Numbered from the stretch's first letter, positions 5,680 to 14,628 are shown. The stretch is DNA of 25,241 nucleotides from Candidatus Hodarchaeota archaeon (GCA_016840305.1 JAEOSP010000173.1:1-25241); one strand, 5' to 3'. Notes: generated by a model not told the origin, from the letters alone. Translations and numbers: made by a program.

Positions 5680-6552
5680 ATGAGTATCCATCGGGTGAGA
5701 AATTTGAATACTCTGGCTTTGTATAGCTTGATTCTATTAACTATTATTCGGTTAATTGGTTTAGGGATCTCTTTTGATCTCTTCTATAGTATTCAAAAGA
5801 AAAGGTTCCTTACCATAATTGCTGGGTGGAGTTTGTGGGTGATAGCTGGTGTTTTACCCATCATATATGACAATTTTACATTTCAAGATGATTTTCTTCT
5901 CGTTTTAAATGCAAGCTTTGCTGGAGAAGGCTTACTTCTTATTTTTCTAGGTGTCATCTCCTATTTTCACACACTGTCAGGGAAATTTGTTTTTATTATT
6001 TCAATTATTTATCTAATCATTCCCTCTTTGCTTAATCTCATATGTGGCCATATATTGGCTTTACTGATAGCTGTTTTGTTACATTTACTTACTTATGTAA
6101 TTATTTTGATTGGAGTAGCAAAAACAAACAAACAAATGCTAAAAGTATTCAGTAAAGGTGTGATTTTCTTTTACCTAACCATCGGAAGTGCAATATTTAC
6201 CATTGGTGCTGTAGTAGTATCAAGTTTTGTTGTTGAGGATTTTAGCTATGGTTTATATTTTACAGTAGATAATGGGGCGGTTATTATCAACTATTCGCTT
6301 TCTATAACAATGACGGTATTAATTCTTATGTTGTTCATCTATTTAGAACGAGGAATTATTGCGGATGACAAATTTCAACTCAAGGATAAATACTCACACA
6401 ATGTAGGAAATCTTCTTCAGATTCTACTCACTGCAGTATCTTTAATTGAGAGTGGTCGTCTTACTCCAGAGGAAAAAGATGAAAACATTGCTCTCATTCA
6501 ATCTAAGAGTCAAGAAGTCTCAAATCTTCTGAATGAAATAAGAGAATTGTAA
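5680..6552 (+). CDS. 7-TM membrane protein ending in an isolated histidine-kinase-like DHp helix pair
   Basis: This is a 290-residue protein with about seven hydrophobic helices: roughly 10-31, 43-62, 72-96, 102-122, 123-145, 157-184 and 200-222. A cytoplasmic tail (225-290) reads as a two-helix dimerisation/phosphotransfer (DHp) domain. The H-box-like sequence is KDKYSHNVGNLLQILL (235-250) with H240, then a turn (ESGRLTPEEKDE) and a second amphipathic helix (NIALIQSKSQEVSNLLNEI). The protein stops where a CA ATPase domain would begin. It could be a phosphotransfer or dimerisation partner of a separate kinase, a sensor that signals by protein contact, or a reduced kinase. A similar 7-TM/H-box design is seen at 10910-12595. 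The stop is clean, and no ATPase remnant follows before the convergent gene at 6570. Confidence 0.65.
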   Translation: MSIHRVRNLNTLALYSLILLTIIRLIGLGISFDLFYSIQKKRFLTIIAGWSLWVIAGVLPIIYDNFTFQDDFLLVLNASFAGEGLLLIFLGVISYFHTLSGKFVFIISIIYLIIPSLLNLICGHILALLIAVLLHLLTYVIILIGVAKTNKQMLKVFSKGVIFFYLTIGSAIFTIGAVVVSSFVVEDFSYGLYFTVDNGAVIINYSLSITMTVLILMLFIYLERGIIADDKFQLKDKYSHNVGNLLQILLTAVSLIESGRLTPEEKDENIALIQSKSQEVSNLLNEIREL

Positions 6553-6569
6553 ACATAGACCTATTCTTT

Positions 6570-8195
6570 CTAGATGGTTCTCCTTCTTCCTTTTCGCAAA
6601 TATTTTAAGAAAAGCAAAGAAAAACAAACTATCAATAAATAAGTCACCTCAAAACCCGACGTTTGTACATTTGATGAGCGGGAACTGAATGAGAATGAGT
6701 TTGTTATAATATTCATGCGATTCTCATCAATGGTGACATTAAAATTGCTATTCAATATTTCATCCTTTGTCAAATCTAACCAAACACCAAATGCTTCAGT
6801 TAAGCCACTCCTCTCAGTATTCTCAGGGTTTAGAGTATGAATATCATCATATCCGATAAAGTTTGCTGTTGGAATAAGGATATATTTAGCTGCCCAATGG
6901 TCTAGAGCAACTGGATCAACCCCTGCAATAATCGTATTAACTCTAGTAGCCATAGAGAAACCTGTAGAAGGTCCACAGTAGATATCAGGATAGGGATTTG
7001 CATTCACCCATATTGCATCAATAATATTAAGTGTGGGTAAACCTAATTCTACCATTAATGTTCCCATCCCACCTGTTGCAATAGAAGTGTGACCATTGGC
7101 TAATCCTCCATTTATTTCTTCTGATTGCACGCCCATATAATTCTTCAAGGATCCTGTAACCCCATAATTAGAATGAGATTTCAGAACAGGAAGGTTAATT
7201 ACTTTTAACCGCTTTTCATAGCTGGTTCCATTCCATAAACCATGTTTAAAACTGATGTTTGTTCCGAATTCTGTACGAAATTTAGGATAAGAAACATAGA
7301 TCCCAGTTTCAGGATCAGCAGAATCATAAATGACATATCCGTCGTTTAAATTTCCCTCAGAATATTCATTAACTTGTAAATCTCTAATATCGGCCCAATT
7401 ATAAGTAGAAACATTGTGTATAGAAGAAAACATATCGACTACATCTTGAGTTGACTGCGAAATATTTTCAGCGTTATTTTCTGCATGATCCATACCTCCA
7501 TAACCTTGTCCATTGTCAGCTATTACTATTTCCCCAATAAACCCATCTGGATGATTAATAATGGTTTGTATTAGATCTTTTAAAAGGTCTGTATTTGATC
7601 CACCCCGTTCTGTCCATTGAGAATTGATTTTAAGTAAAACTACATCATTTGATGCAATTAAACCCTGTAGATCTTTATTATCTCCTTCAATGCTTGATTG
7701 AAAAAAGTAGATATTTTGGGAACTCATTAAACTGATTAAATCACTAATTTTTGGAGTTGTATTACTATTTACAACAAAGATATCCGAAGCTGGAAAAATG
7801 GATGCATTTTTTGATTCAACCATTAATTGAAATGTCTGAGAAGGATTAGGTTCTAGTGTTTTCAAGAATAACTCCCCACTCATTACTCCAAGAATAAGAA
7901 TTGATAGTAAAATAACTCCATTTTTCTGAAGATAATTTTTCTTTTCAGTAATAAACGGAGTGGAAATTGTTAGGGGAATTAGTGAAATTGTTGAAACAGA
8001 GATATTATTTAGAGCTGATCGCTGACAGGGATATGTTATTCTTGAAGGTTTTGTACCCGTGCGGAATATCAACCAGAATAAATTCACTAGACCAAAGAAG
8101 AATAAATTTTTCTTCAACGTTTCCTTGTTAAAACCTCTAAAATTGAAATGAATCCAAGTGTGCTTCTTAAGGAATTTCTTAAATGACCATCGCAA
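6570..8195 (-). CDS. Membrane-anchored DUF362 protein
   Basis: This 541-residue protein contains a DUF362 domain over about 170-455. Marker segments are VINLPVLKSHSNYGVTGSLK followed by NYMGV (about 344-368), and GVDPVALDHWAAKYIL with the family's Asp. Before it lie an amphipathic start (33-44), WLIFRTGTKPSRITYPCQRS (41-60) with the lone early cysteine C57, and a clear membrane helix (about 92-110). After it come a Ser-rich linker, a C-terminal helix (about 516-533) and a basic end (RKGRRR). The DUF362 domain is probably exposed on the outside between two anchors. DUF362 proteins sometimes carry ferredoxin domains; no Fe-S motif is present here. The biochemical function of the family is not established to my knowledge. 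It is divergent from a second, soluble DUF362 gene at 8380, with 184 AT-rich bases between them. Confidence 0.8.
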   Translation of the reverse strand: MRWSFKKFLKKHTWIHFNFRGFNKETLKKNLFFFGLVNLFWLIFRTGTKPSRITYPCQRSALNNISVSTISLIPLTISTPFITEKKNYLQKNGVILLSILILGVMSGELFLKTLEPNPSQTFQLMVESKNASIFPASDIFVVNSNTTPKISDLISLMSSQNIYFFQSSIEGDNKDLQGLIASNDVVLLKINSQWTERGGSNTDLLKDLIQTIINHPDGFIGEIVIADNGQGYGGMDHAENNAENISQSTQDVVDMFSSIHNVSTYNWADIRDLQVNEYSEGNLNDGYVIYDSADPETGIYVSYPKFRTEFGTNISFKHGLWNGTSYEKRLKVINLPVLKSHSNYGVTGSLKNYMGVQSEEINGGLANGHTSIATGGMGTLMVELGLPTLNIIDAIWVNANPYPDIYCGPSTGFSMATRVNTIIAGVDPVALDHWAAKYILIPTANFIGYDDIHTLNPENTERSGLTEAFGVWLDLTKDEILNSNFNVTIDENRMNIITNSFSFSSRSSNVQTSGFEVTYLLIVCFSLLFLKYLRKGRRRTI

Positions 8196-8379
8196 AGTTT
8201 TTTGCCTTACTCTGTTAATAAATTAAAAATGACTGATTAGATGTCTATTGGAAATTAAATGAATATATATTTTCATATTGATGCAACAATAAATTTGATT
8301 TAAGGTATCACAAACTATTTCTGTCTAAGAAATCAGTAACTAGATTAGGAGATAATTCTGAATAAAAGGTGTTTATTAA

Positions 8380-9531
8380 GTGTCAAAGGTTGCCATTATA
8401 CCTACTAACCCAAAATCAGTACTAGATGATTATTCAAACTTAATGGATTTAATAAACTATCAGGAATTCATTAAAAAAGAACTTAATACCATAATTAAGA
8501 TTAATTTATCGTGGTCTCTGTTTTATCCAGCCTGTTCAACTCCCCCATGGCAACTTGAAGGTGTATTAAGCAAATTAGTAACAGACGGATTTCAATCAGA
8601 AAAAATAATCCCCACGGAAAATCAAACTGTTGTAACTCATCCATGGAGTGGTGCATTCAAAAATAAATGGCTTCCTATCCTTAAAAAATATAATACTGAT
8701 TATCGTCCTTTAACAAATGAAAAATGGGTGAAGTACGAACCAAAAGGGCAAGTTCCAGCGATGAGAGAATTGTTTAAGGATAATATTATTGTTCCTAACA
8801 TCTTTAAAGGTGCAAATATTGTACATCTGCCTACAATTAAGACCCATGGCCACACTACGATGACTGGTGCGATGAAAAACGCTTTTGGAGGACTTATCCC
8901 CAAGTACAGACATCACAGTCATAAGGTAATCCATGAAGTCCTGGTAGACCTTTTAACTATTCAGAAAGAAATCCATCCTGGAATATTAGCTGTAATGGAT
9001 GGATCTGTATCTGGTGATGGTGCAGGTCCACGTATTATGGAACCTATACTAACCAACACCTTACTAGCTAGTGAAGATCAAGTTGCTATTGACGCAGTTT
9101 CTGCTAAACTTATGGGATTCGATCCTATGAAGATCAAATTCATCAAAATGGCTCACGACCAAGGATTGGGAATTGGGGATATTGATCAACTAGATATCAT
9201 TGGAATGGATTTTGAGAAATTCAAATCTACGAACTATAACTTCAAAACTAAACGTAGTCTTGTAGTTCGTTGGGATCAGCGATTAAGGAAAACGACTTAT
9301 CGTCACCGCTCATTAAAACCCCTTCATTGGTTCTTATTTTATACTCCTTTCTTTCAAATTTTTATTATGGCATCAGGAGTGTATCATGACTGGCTGTGGT
9401 ATCCGTTAATTGGGAAAAGACGAATTAAGAAGTTTAGATCAGAAACCAATTGGGGAAAGCTATTCGATTCGTATGATTTTGGTCCTAAGATGAAAGAATA
9501 TCCAGCAATTAAAAATTGGGATCGTTATTAG
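8380..9531 (+). CDS. Soluble DUF362 protein
   Basis: This is a 383-residue cytoplasmic-looking member of DUF362. The core motifs are GANIVHLPTIKTHGHTTMTG (144-163) followed by AMKNAFGG (164-171), the DGSVSGDGAGP loop (207-217) and LLASEDQVAIDAVSAKLMGF (228-247), which corresponds to the DPVALD region of other members. There is no signal peptide, ferredoxin domain or CxxC cluster. The C-terminal part (about 285-383) is rich in Trp, Tyr and basic residues and may be membrane-associated (WFLFYTPFFQIFIM, 318-331). The start is GTG at 8380, supported by an AAAGGTG ribosome-site-like stretch 8 bases before it. It is divergent from the anchored DUF362 gene; two members side by side suggests a shared pathway. 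The substrate is unknown. Confidence 0.8.
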   Translation: MSKVAIIPTNPKSVLDDYSNLMDLINYQEFIKKELNTIIKINLSWSLFYPACSTPPWQLEGVLSKLVTDGFQSEKIIPTENQTVVTHPWSGAFKNKWLPILKKYNTDYRPLTNEKWVKYEPKGQVPAMRELFKDNIIVPNIFKGANIVHLPTIKTHGHTTMTGAMKNAFGGLIPKYRHHSHKVIHEVLVDLLTIQKEIHPGILAVMDGSVSGDGAGPRIMEPILTNTLLASEDQVAIDAVSAKLMGFDPMKIKFIKMAHDQGLGIGDIDQLDIIGMDFEKFKSTNYNFKTKRSLVVRWDQRLRKTTYRHRSLKPLHWFLFYTPFFQIFIMASGVYHDWLWYPLIGKRRIKKFRSETNWGKLFDSYDFGPKMKEYPAIKNWDRY

Positions 9532-9653
9532 GAGAGAATCTCCCATTCAGTGTTTTAATATTTTCTTGAAAAATGAGATTCATTTCATTCTATGAGCTTC
9601 TGGACGTGTAAAAAATAGTTACATCTATTGAAAACAAGCAAAAATCGTTTCAT

Positions 9654-10808
9654 TTGGTATCAGTGGATATAATTCAAGGCACATGTATACTATATTTCAT
9701 AATATGGCATACAATGATCTGGTGGGATAATTCGATGGATACAAGGTGGCCAAATTTACCTTGGGGAATTGCTATTTTCATGACAACAGCATTAGTTATC
9801 CCTCCATTCTTCCTCTTTCTTTACGGATTTAACAATACAAATTCTCTATTTCGTAAAAGTGATAAAAACAACCGTCAAAAAGCAAGAATCCAATTTTTAA
9901 AAAAGACTGTAATCTTTTTTGTAATAGCGGAATTAAGTGAGGGAATGGCTGGATTAGTTGTTTCTCCAGAGCATTTAGTAAATTATCTTTTTACTTGGGA
10001 GTTATTTCATCTTTTTAGTTTTTCTACATTCGCTGTCCTGCTTATATTTGAAGTAGCGTGGCTTATAGAAGCAAAGCTAGGCTTAAATTATAAGCAAGTT
10101 ATAATTCTATTGTTTTTTGGGATTCTAATATTGGTTCTAGGATTTTTTCTCTTATTCCATGATTATTCAGGCATAGTTGGAACTAAGGGAATATATGTTA
10201 ATCTTGATCTTTTTTCAATTTTTGAGCGAGTTTTCTTTGAAGATGGACAGAATCCAATAATACCATGGGTAGCATTTCCCATAGGAGGAGGTTTAATAGC
10301 ATCCATTCTAGATTTACAGCACAAAGAAAAAAAAGAGCTATTTAAGCCAATGATAAGTGTTATATTTTTAGGTACCTGTTTTCTAATCCTAGGTTTCATA
10401 TTTTTAGGAATAGAACCCTATCGTTCAACTGCAGTGCTATATCCAGCATCATCAACTTTCGTGTTATTCGCTCTAGCAGCATTAATTTTAATAACCACTA
10501 TTCTGATTCTAACAATTGATTTACCCTCACGTGAAAGGATCATCAGTTTTTTTTCTCCAATTGTTCTTATTAGTAATATTAGTTTGAGTGTCTTCATATT
10601 TCATAACGTAGCATTCATCATTCCGCCGAATTCTCCTATTGCACAATCCATAGTCCCTACACTCACCGCATCTATGATGGTAGGAGTAGCTTATTGCGTT
10701 GTTATCTATATTATTGCTGTTTATTGGAAAAAAATTGATTTCAAGTACAGTATAGAGTCCTTGATATGGAAGCTTCAGAGAATTAAATGGCGATGGTGGG
10801 TTCAATAG
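9654..10808 (+). CDS. HGSNAT/DUF1624-like membrane acyltransferase
   Basis: This 384-residue polytopic membrane protein has about ten hydrophobic helices. The N-terminus VDIIQGTCILYFIIWHTMIW (4-23) matches the sequence around helix 1 of the DUF1624/HGSNAT family (normally R-x-x-S-I-D-x-x-R-G), including its conserved histidine, here H19. The middle has IIPWVAFPIGGGLIAS (201-216), the family's central helix pattern. Members move acetyl or acyl groups across the membrane onto sugars; the substrate here is unknown. The start is uncertain: TTG 9654 and GTG 9663 are the only usual starts, and the frame stays open back to 9612. The upstream codons encode KSFHL, which still resembles the family's N-terminus, so a non-canonical start further up is possible. 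It is convergent with the kinase-like gene at 10910. Confidence 0.65.
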   Translation: MVSVDIIQGTCILYFIIWHTMIWWDNSMDTRWPNLPWGIAIFMTTALVIPPFFLFLYGFNNTNSLFRKSDKNNRQKARIQFLKKTVIFFVIAELSEGMAGLVVSPEHLVNYLFTWELFHLFSFSTFAVLLIFEVAWLIEAKLGLNYKQVIILLFFGILILVLGFFLLFHDYSGIVGTKGIYVNLDLFSIFERVFFEDGQNPIIPWVAFPIGGGLIASILDLQHKEKKELFKPMISVIFLGTCFLILGFIFLGIEPYRSTAVLYPASSTFVLFALAALILITTILILTIDLPSRERIISFFSPIVLISNISLSVFIFHNVAFIIPPNSPIAQSIVPTLTASMMVGVAYCVVIYIIAVYWKKIDFKYSIESLIWKLQRIKWRWWVQ

Positions 10809-10909
10809 ACTTATCCAGTGAGATAGAACAATCTTGAAGGTTAATTGACTAGCTGGTATCTAATCTTAGGAGAAAATCTTTTATCTAATAAAACTTCATG
10901 ACAATTAAT

Positions 10910-12595
10910 TTATCCTTGTTTTAATATTGGTAAACAAATGATAATCTCTGTTGAATAGTTATCATCAACCATCTCCTGAATAGTAAACTGTCCTTGATTT
11001 TTTTGTACTATTGCAGCCGCTACCAATAGATTTATTCTGATTGAGCTACTGGAAACAATATCACTTTTCTGTTTCCTTGAATAGCTTTCCATCAGATTAG
11101 AAGTAATTATATCACTGTTAAATCGAAAAGAGATTTCTTGTTGGTTTCGTACTTCAAAAATCTCTGTAGAAATTTCAACCTCATTATCAGTTTGAGAAAC
11201 TGCATCAAAAACACTTCTGAGAGCTAATGCAAACCCTGCGCGAAGATTTCCTGTTGTTCGAATAGGTTTCAAATCTGAAAGGTTTGAAAAAATAACTTTG
11301 ATTTCTGGAAATTTTCTCTTTTCCTCCTTGATTAAAAGCTCCAATCGATCTCTAAAATCAGTATATACTTCATTAGGATGTTCAATTATACTGTCAACAT
11401 ATAAGATGTTTTGTGCAGAGAATACTAATTGCTCAAGCTTCTCGTTTTGTTTCTTTACTAGATCTATAGTTTCCCAAGCAGCAATATCTGTAAAGGATTT
11501 TTTCTGTAGACTCTCTAGTGAAAATTGTAAGGTTTGACAAACATTCGCGATATCATGATTTAGTATATCCAGTAAAAACTCCTTACGTTGTTTCAAGAAT
11601 TCTATTTCATCCGAATTAGAAATAAGGATACCAACGCGTTCAAAATTGCTCAAGGATCCATAAGGATAAAAAGTTAATTGAAGATTCTGAACTTCACCCG
11701 TTTTGTTGTTAACTAATCTCTCTTCTACCTGTACAGTACGTAATTCAGTTTTTGCAGTTTGATAAGCAGTGAATATTGTCTGATGAGTATTAGGCCAGAG
11801 AGAGTCTAACTGTGGATTTGGGGATTCAATCTCTGGTTTAACAAAATTTTTCGCAGTTTCATTCATGAATTCAACCTTTTCATTCTTTATTTGGACAATA
11901 ATAACCCCTGTATTAACCATCGTTGCAAACTGGACCAGAGGAAAAACTTTGAATATAATCAATGTACCAATTATAATGAAAAAGCCAAATACTGGAGCTA
12001 ACAACTTTAAGACTGTATCTTGAATTATGTAAGTAAAGAGTGTTACATCAGATAGTATGAGCAGAATTCCAGAAAAAAAACCCAAGTAATACCAACGATA
12101 GTAGTTAAATTGTCTTAAACTGCGAAATTGACGAAAAATTCTCAGAATAACAACAATAACGAAAACTATTGCAATGAAGAAAAGAAATATTCTGAAATCA
12201 TAATTTGCGTCATTTGATTGCATATCTGGGGGTAAAAGAATAGCAAAAGGTATGGATGCTAAAAGAATTATAAAAGTAATCCAGTGTAACAGATCTGTTT
12301 GTTTAGCAAGTCGTGAATGAGATATAGTTGGAAAGACCTCTTTCAGCCATAAAAGTGGGAATAAGATCAAAAATACCATTACTAGAGTCACAGCCCGGTT
12401 TGCTAAATCAGAACGCATATCCGACCAAATTCCAAGTATCCAGAGATATCTACAAGACCAAAAAAGTAATGATAATACAAAATAAATATTCTCTTTAGTG
12501 TTGCGTAGTTCACGGGAACGTAAGAAAAGATAGACAGTAATAATAGGTAGTACAACGTTCAAAACTAACAATGTAAGCAAACCAGGGGGTAGCAT
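10910..12595 (-). CDS. 7-TM / PAS / histidine-kinase-like protein with degenerate ATPase domain
   Basis: This is a 561-residue sensor-like protein. Seven hydrophobic helices (about 7-25, 37-58, 68-88, 104-121, 134-153, 167-190, 199-220) are followed by a PAS-like domain (about 224-330; GVIIVQIKNEKVEFMNETAK). A DHp-type helix pair follows, with H347 in LLDILNHDIANVCQTLQ, and then a region with the length and strand pattern of a GHKL ATPase (about 435-561). The nucleotide-binding motifs of that last part have gone. The N-box reads LRSVFDAVSQ (D in place of the key Asn), no DxGxG is present, and the G2 loop is SSSSIRINLLVAAAIV instead of a Gly-rich one. The fold end (STEIIICLPI) remains. It is therefore probably a pseudokinase that senses and signals by binding, or one needing a partner kinase. 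The ATG at 12595 is clear. It lies 118 bases after Mrp on the same strand. Confidence 0.75.
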   Translation of the reverse strand: MLPPGLLTLLVLNVVLPIITVYLFLRSRELRNTKENIYFVLSLLFWSCRYLWILGIWSDMRSDLANRAVTLVMVFLILFPLLWLKEVFPTISHSRLAKQTDLLHWITFIILLASIPFAILLPPDMQSNDANYDFRIFLFFIAIVFVIVVILRIFRQFRSLRQFNYYRWYYLGFFSGILLILSDVTLFTYIIQDTVLKLLAPVFGFFIIIGTLIIFKVFPLVQFATMVNTGVIIVQIKNEKVEFMNETAKNFVKPEIESPNPQLDSLWPNTHQTIFTAYQTAKTELRTVQVEERLVNNKTGEVQNLQLTFYPYGSLSNFERVGILISNSDEIEFLKQRKEFLLDILNHDIANVCQTLQFSLESLQKKSFTDIAAWETIDLVKKQNEKLEQLVFSAQNILYVDSIIEHPNEVYTDFRDRLELLIKEEKRKFPEIKVIFSNLSDLKPIRTTGNLRAGFALALRSVFDAVSQTDNEVEISTEIFEVRNQQEISFRFNSDIITSNLMESYSRKQKSDIVSSSSIRINLLVAAAIVQKNQGQFTIQEMVDDNYSTEIIICLPILKQG

Positions 12596-12713
12596 TTAAA
12601 TCACAATAAAATCTTAAATTCGAATAATATAATTTCTTATCAAAAAAATATCCCCCCAAGCTTTTCAACCTATGTAATCTAGAGTGCGTGAAAAGAGAGA
12701 GAATGGTTGCATA

Positions 12714-13523
12714 CTATTTCTTGAGTTGATCAGAAATCTTCTCAACAATGGGATCAAAGTATTCAAAGGAATCTAATAACCCTTGATCCTCTTTCTCACG
12801 AATTGAGGGATCTAATGGAATTTGACCAAGAAGTAAGGTATTAAACTCTTTAGCCATACTCATACCACCTCCTTCACCGAAGATAGCATGTTCAGTTCCA
12901 CAAGATGGACACTTGAAGGACGTCATGTTTTCTATTATTCCGAGAACCTTTTGATCCATCTTTTCTGACATTACCAATGATTTTCCTGTATCAAGAACAC
13001 TAACTTGCTGAGGTGTTGTAACTATGACTACTCCATCAAGATTAGGTATCATTTGCATGACACTAATTGCCTCATCTCCCGTTCCTGGTGGCATATCGAA
13101 TATCAATATATCCAGGGGGCCCCAATCAAAATCTGTTAGAAATTGCTTCAACGCTTTGATTTTCAGAGGCCCTCGCCATACTACTGGCGTTGAAGCGGTC
13201 TCTAAGAAGAATGCCATTGAAACTACCTTGATTCCTTTAGGTCCTACTACTGGTATGAATTTTCCATCATCTGTCGCCTCAATACGCTTCTCCTCAACGC
13301 CTAGCATTTTTGCAATATTAGGTCCTGAAAAGTCTAGGTCAGCTATTCCCACTTTTCCTGGATATTTTTTTGTAAACGCTAATGCGAGGTTTGATGCAAC
13401 TGTTGACTTACCAACTCCACCTTTACCTGATAGGACAACAATTTTTATCTTTATTCCTTTCATAGCTTTTGCAATTTCATCTTGCTGTTTTTTCAAGTTC
13501 GCTTGCACTTTGGTTTCCTTCAA
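12714..13523 (-). CDS. Mrp/NBP35-family P-loop ATPase, Fe-S cluster carrier
   Basis: This 269-residue cytoplasmic ATPase of the Mrp/NBP35/ApbC family binds and delivers [4Fe-4S] clusters to apo-proteins. It has a deviant Walker A, LSGKGGVGKST (31-41), a switch I region ADLDFSGPNI (61-70), and the Walker B-like DILIFDMPPGTGDE (138-151). The cluster-binding CxxC at the dimer interface is C205-P-S-C208. The domain typical of bacterial Mrp N-termini (DUF59) is absent, as usual in archaea. The start is TTG at 13523; GTG at 13508 is the alternative. Both precede a short charged helix (KKQQDEIAKAM) before the P-loop. It is divergent from the DUF364 gene across a 190-base gap holding the palindrome ATTCAGGGCTGAAT (13569-13582). 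The function is secure at family level. Confidence 0.95.
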   Translation of the reverse strand: MKETKVQANLKKQQDEIAKAMKGIKIKIVVLSGKGGVGKSTVASNLALAFTKKYPGKVGIADLDFSGPNIAKMLGVEEKRIEATDDGKFIPVVGPKGIKVVSMAFFLETASTPVVWRGPLKIKALKQFLTDFDWGPLDILIFDMPPGTGDEAISVMQMIPNLDGVVIVTTPQQVSVLDTGKSLVMSEKMDQKVLGIIENMTSFKCPSCGTEHAIFGEGGGMSMAKEFNTLLLGQIPLDPSIREKEDQGLLDSFEYFDPIVEKISDQLKK

Positions 13524-13568
13524 AAATTAGATAATTATTCAAAAAATGTATTAGTAAATGAAATATCT

Positions 13569-13582
13569 ATTCAGGGCTGAAT
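13569..13582. repeat. Palindrome between mrp and the DUF364 gene, candidate operator
   Basis: ATTCAG (13569-13574) and CTGAAT (13577-13582) form a 6-bp inverted repeat with a 2-base spacer in the divergent promoter region of two genes whose products may both handle metals. No other structure stands out in the 190-base gap. Confidence 0.3.
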
Positions 13583-13713
13583 CCCTTCAGTTAACTATTG
13601 ATTACTTATCAAATTAAGTACATATCTTTTGGTAATGTGAAGCCGCTTCCCTTCCTTAACTCGAAAAACACATTAATTACAAATGATGGAGCTTAATAGA
13701 AGGCTTTACGAAA

Positions 13714-14502
13714 ATGAATTCAGCTCTGACAAACATAGCTCACGATACTCTTGCATTAGGTAAATCAATTGATAATCTTCAAGTAAAAACTGTTGTTGTT
13801 GGGATCCGTTATACAGGTTTACTGCTCACTAATGGATCGATGGGTGTTGCGTATACTTTACTTGACAAGAAGACCGAAAAAGAAAGCCATCTCGAGTATC
13901 TAAACACGAAATATCTGTATGAGAAATCCTTACGAGAACTAGTTGAATTTTGTGCATCAAAACTGGGTGTTTTTCGAAGTATCGGTGTTGCCGCTCTAAA
14001 TGCTTATTCTCAAGCAAACATATCTTTGACGAGAGGAAATAATATTGATGTAAAAGATTTATTTTATTCAGATCCTTCTGAAACTGTTGGAATGATAGGC
14101 AATATTCATCCAATCAGTAATTTTCTCATAAAAAAAGGATTTACTCTTAAAATTCTTGATGATTCCTTTTCTCCTAAAAAATCATCGCAGATAATACCAG
14201 TAAAAGCAGTTGAAGAACTTTCTGATATGCACCACTTAATAGTTTCTGGATCAGCTTTGGTCTTTGACACATTTTCAAATATCATAGATTTACTTCCAAA
14301 CATAAAGGGACAGAAAATATTGATTGGTCCATCTGCACAAATACTGCCTGAAGTAGCTTTTAATACTGGTTTTACATTTATTGGAAGTTCAAAAGTACGG
14401 GATAGTAGATTAACCTTAAGTTCAATAATGGAAGGGGGAGGATATCGCGCGTTTAAACTTCACACAGAGAAATATTCTTTTCGAGCTTGTGTGGTTGAAT
14501 AA
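13714..14502 (+). CDS. DUF4213/DUF364 putative heavy-metal chelation protein
   Basis: This is a 262-residue cytoplasmic protein. The N-terminal part (about 1-85; VVVGIRYTGLLLTNGSMGVA, 27-46) matches the DUF4213 alpha/beta domain. The C-terminal part (about 90-262) matches DUF364, with GMIGNIHPISNFLIKKGFTL (126-145), an LIVSGSALVFDTF segment near 176-188 and IGPSAQILPEVAFNTGFTFI (about 206-225). The DUF364 fold is related to metal-cofactor proteins and is annotated as putative heavy-metal chelation; the actual metal or substrate is not established. No cysteine cluster is present. The ATG at 13714 gives the expected N-terminus; an in-frame TGA lies 30 bases upstream. It is divergent from mrp. 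Confidence 0.85.
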   Translation: MNSALTNIAHDTLALGKSIDNLQVKTVVVGIRYTGLLLTNGSMGVAYTLLDKKTEKESHLEYLNTKYLYEKSLRELVEFCASKLGVFRSIGVAALNAYSQANISLTRGNNIDVKDLFYSDPSETVGMIGNIHPISNFLIKKGFTLKILDDSFSPKKSSQIIPVKAVEELSDMHHLIVSGSALVFDTFSNIIDLLPNIKGQKILIGPSAQILPEVAFNTGFTFIGSSKVRDSRLTLSSIMEGGGYRAFKLHTEKYSFRACVVE

Positions 14503-14628
14503 GAAATTTTTGTCGGAAATCAAGGAAAATCAATCGTGACATCGTTTGCAAATTGTTGGCATTTGTAGATATGTTCCAGATATTAGAACTTCTTATTTCT
14601 AAGTATATTCACGACAGAAATATTCGGG

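Noticed and set aside
13024..13530. Long open frame (168 codons) on the plus strand opposite mrp
   Set aside because: It is antisense to the clear Mrp ATPase, and its translation is a low-complexity mirror of the P-loop gene. No promoter or ribosome site.
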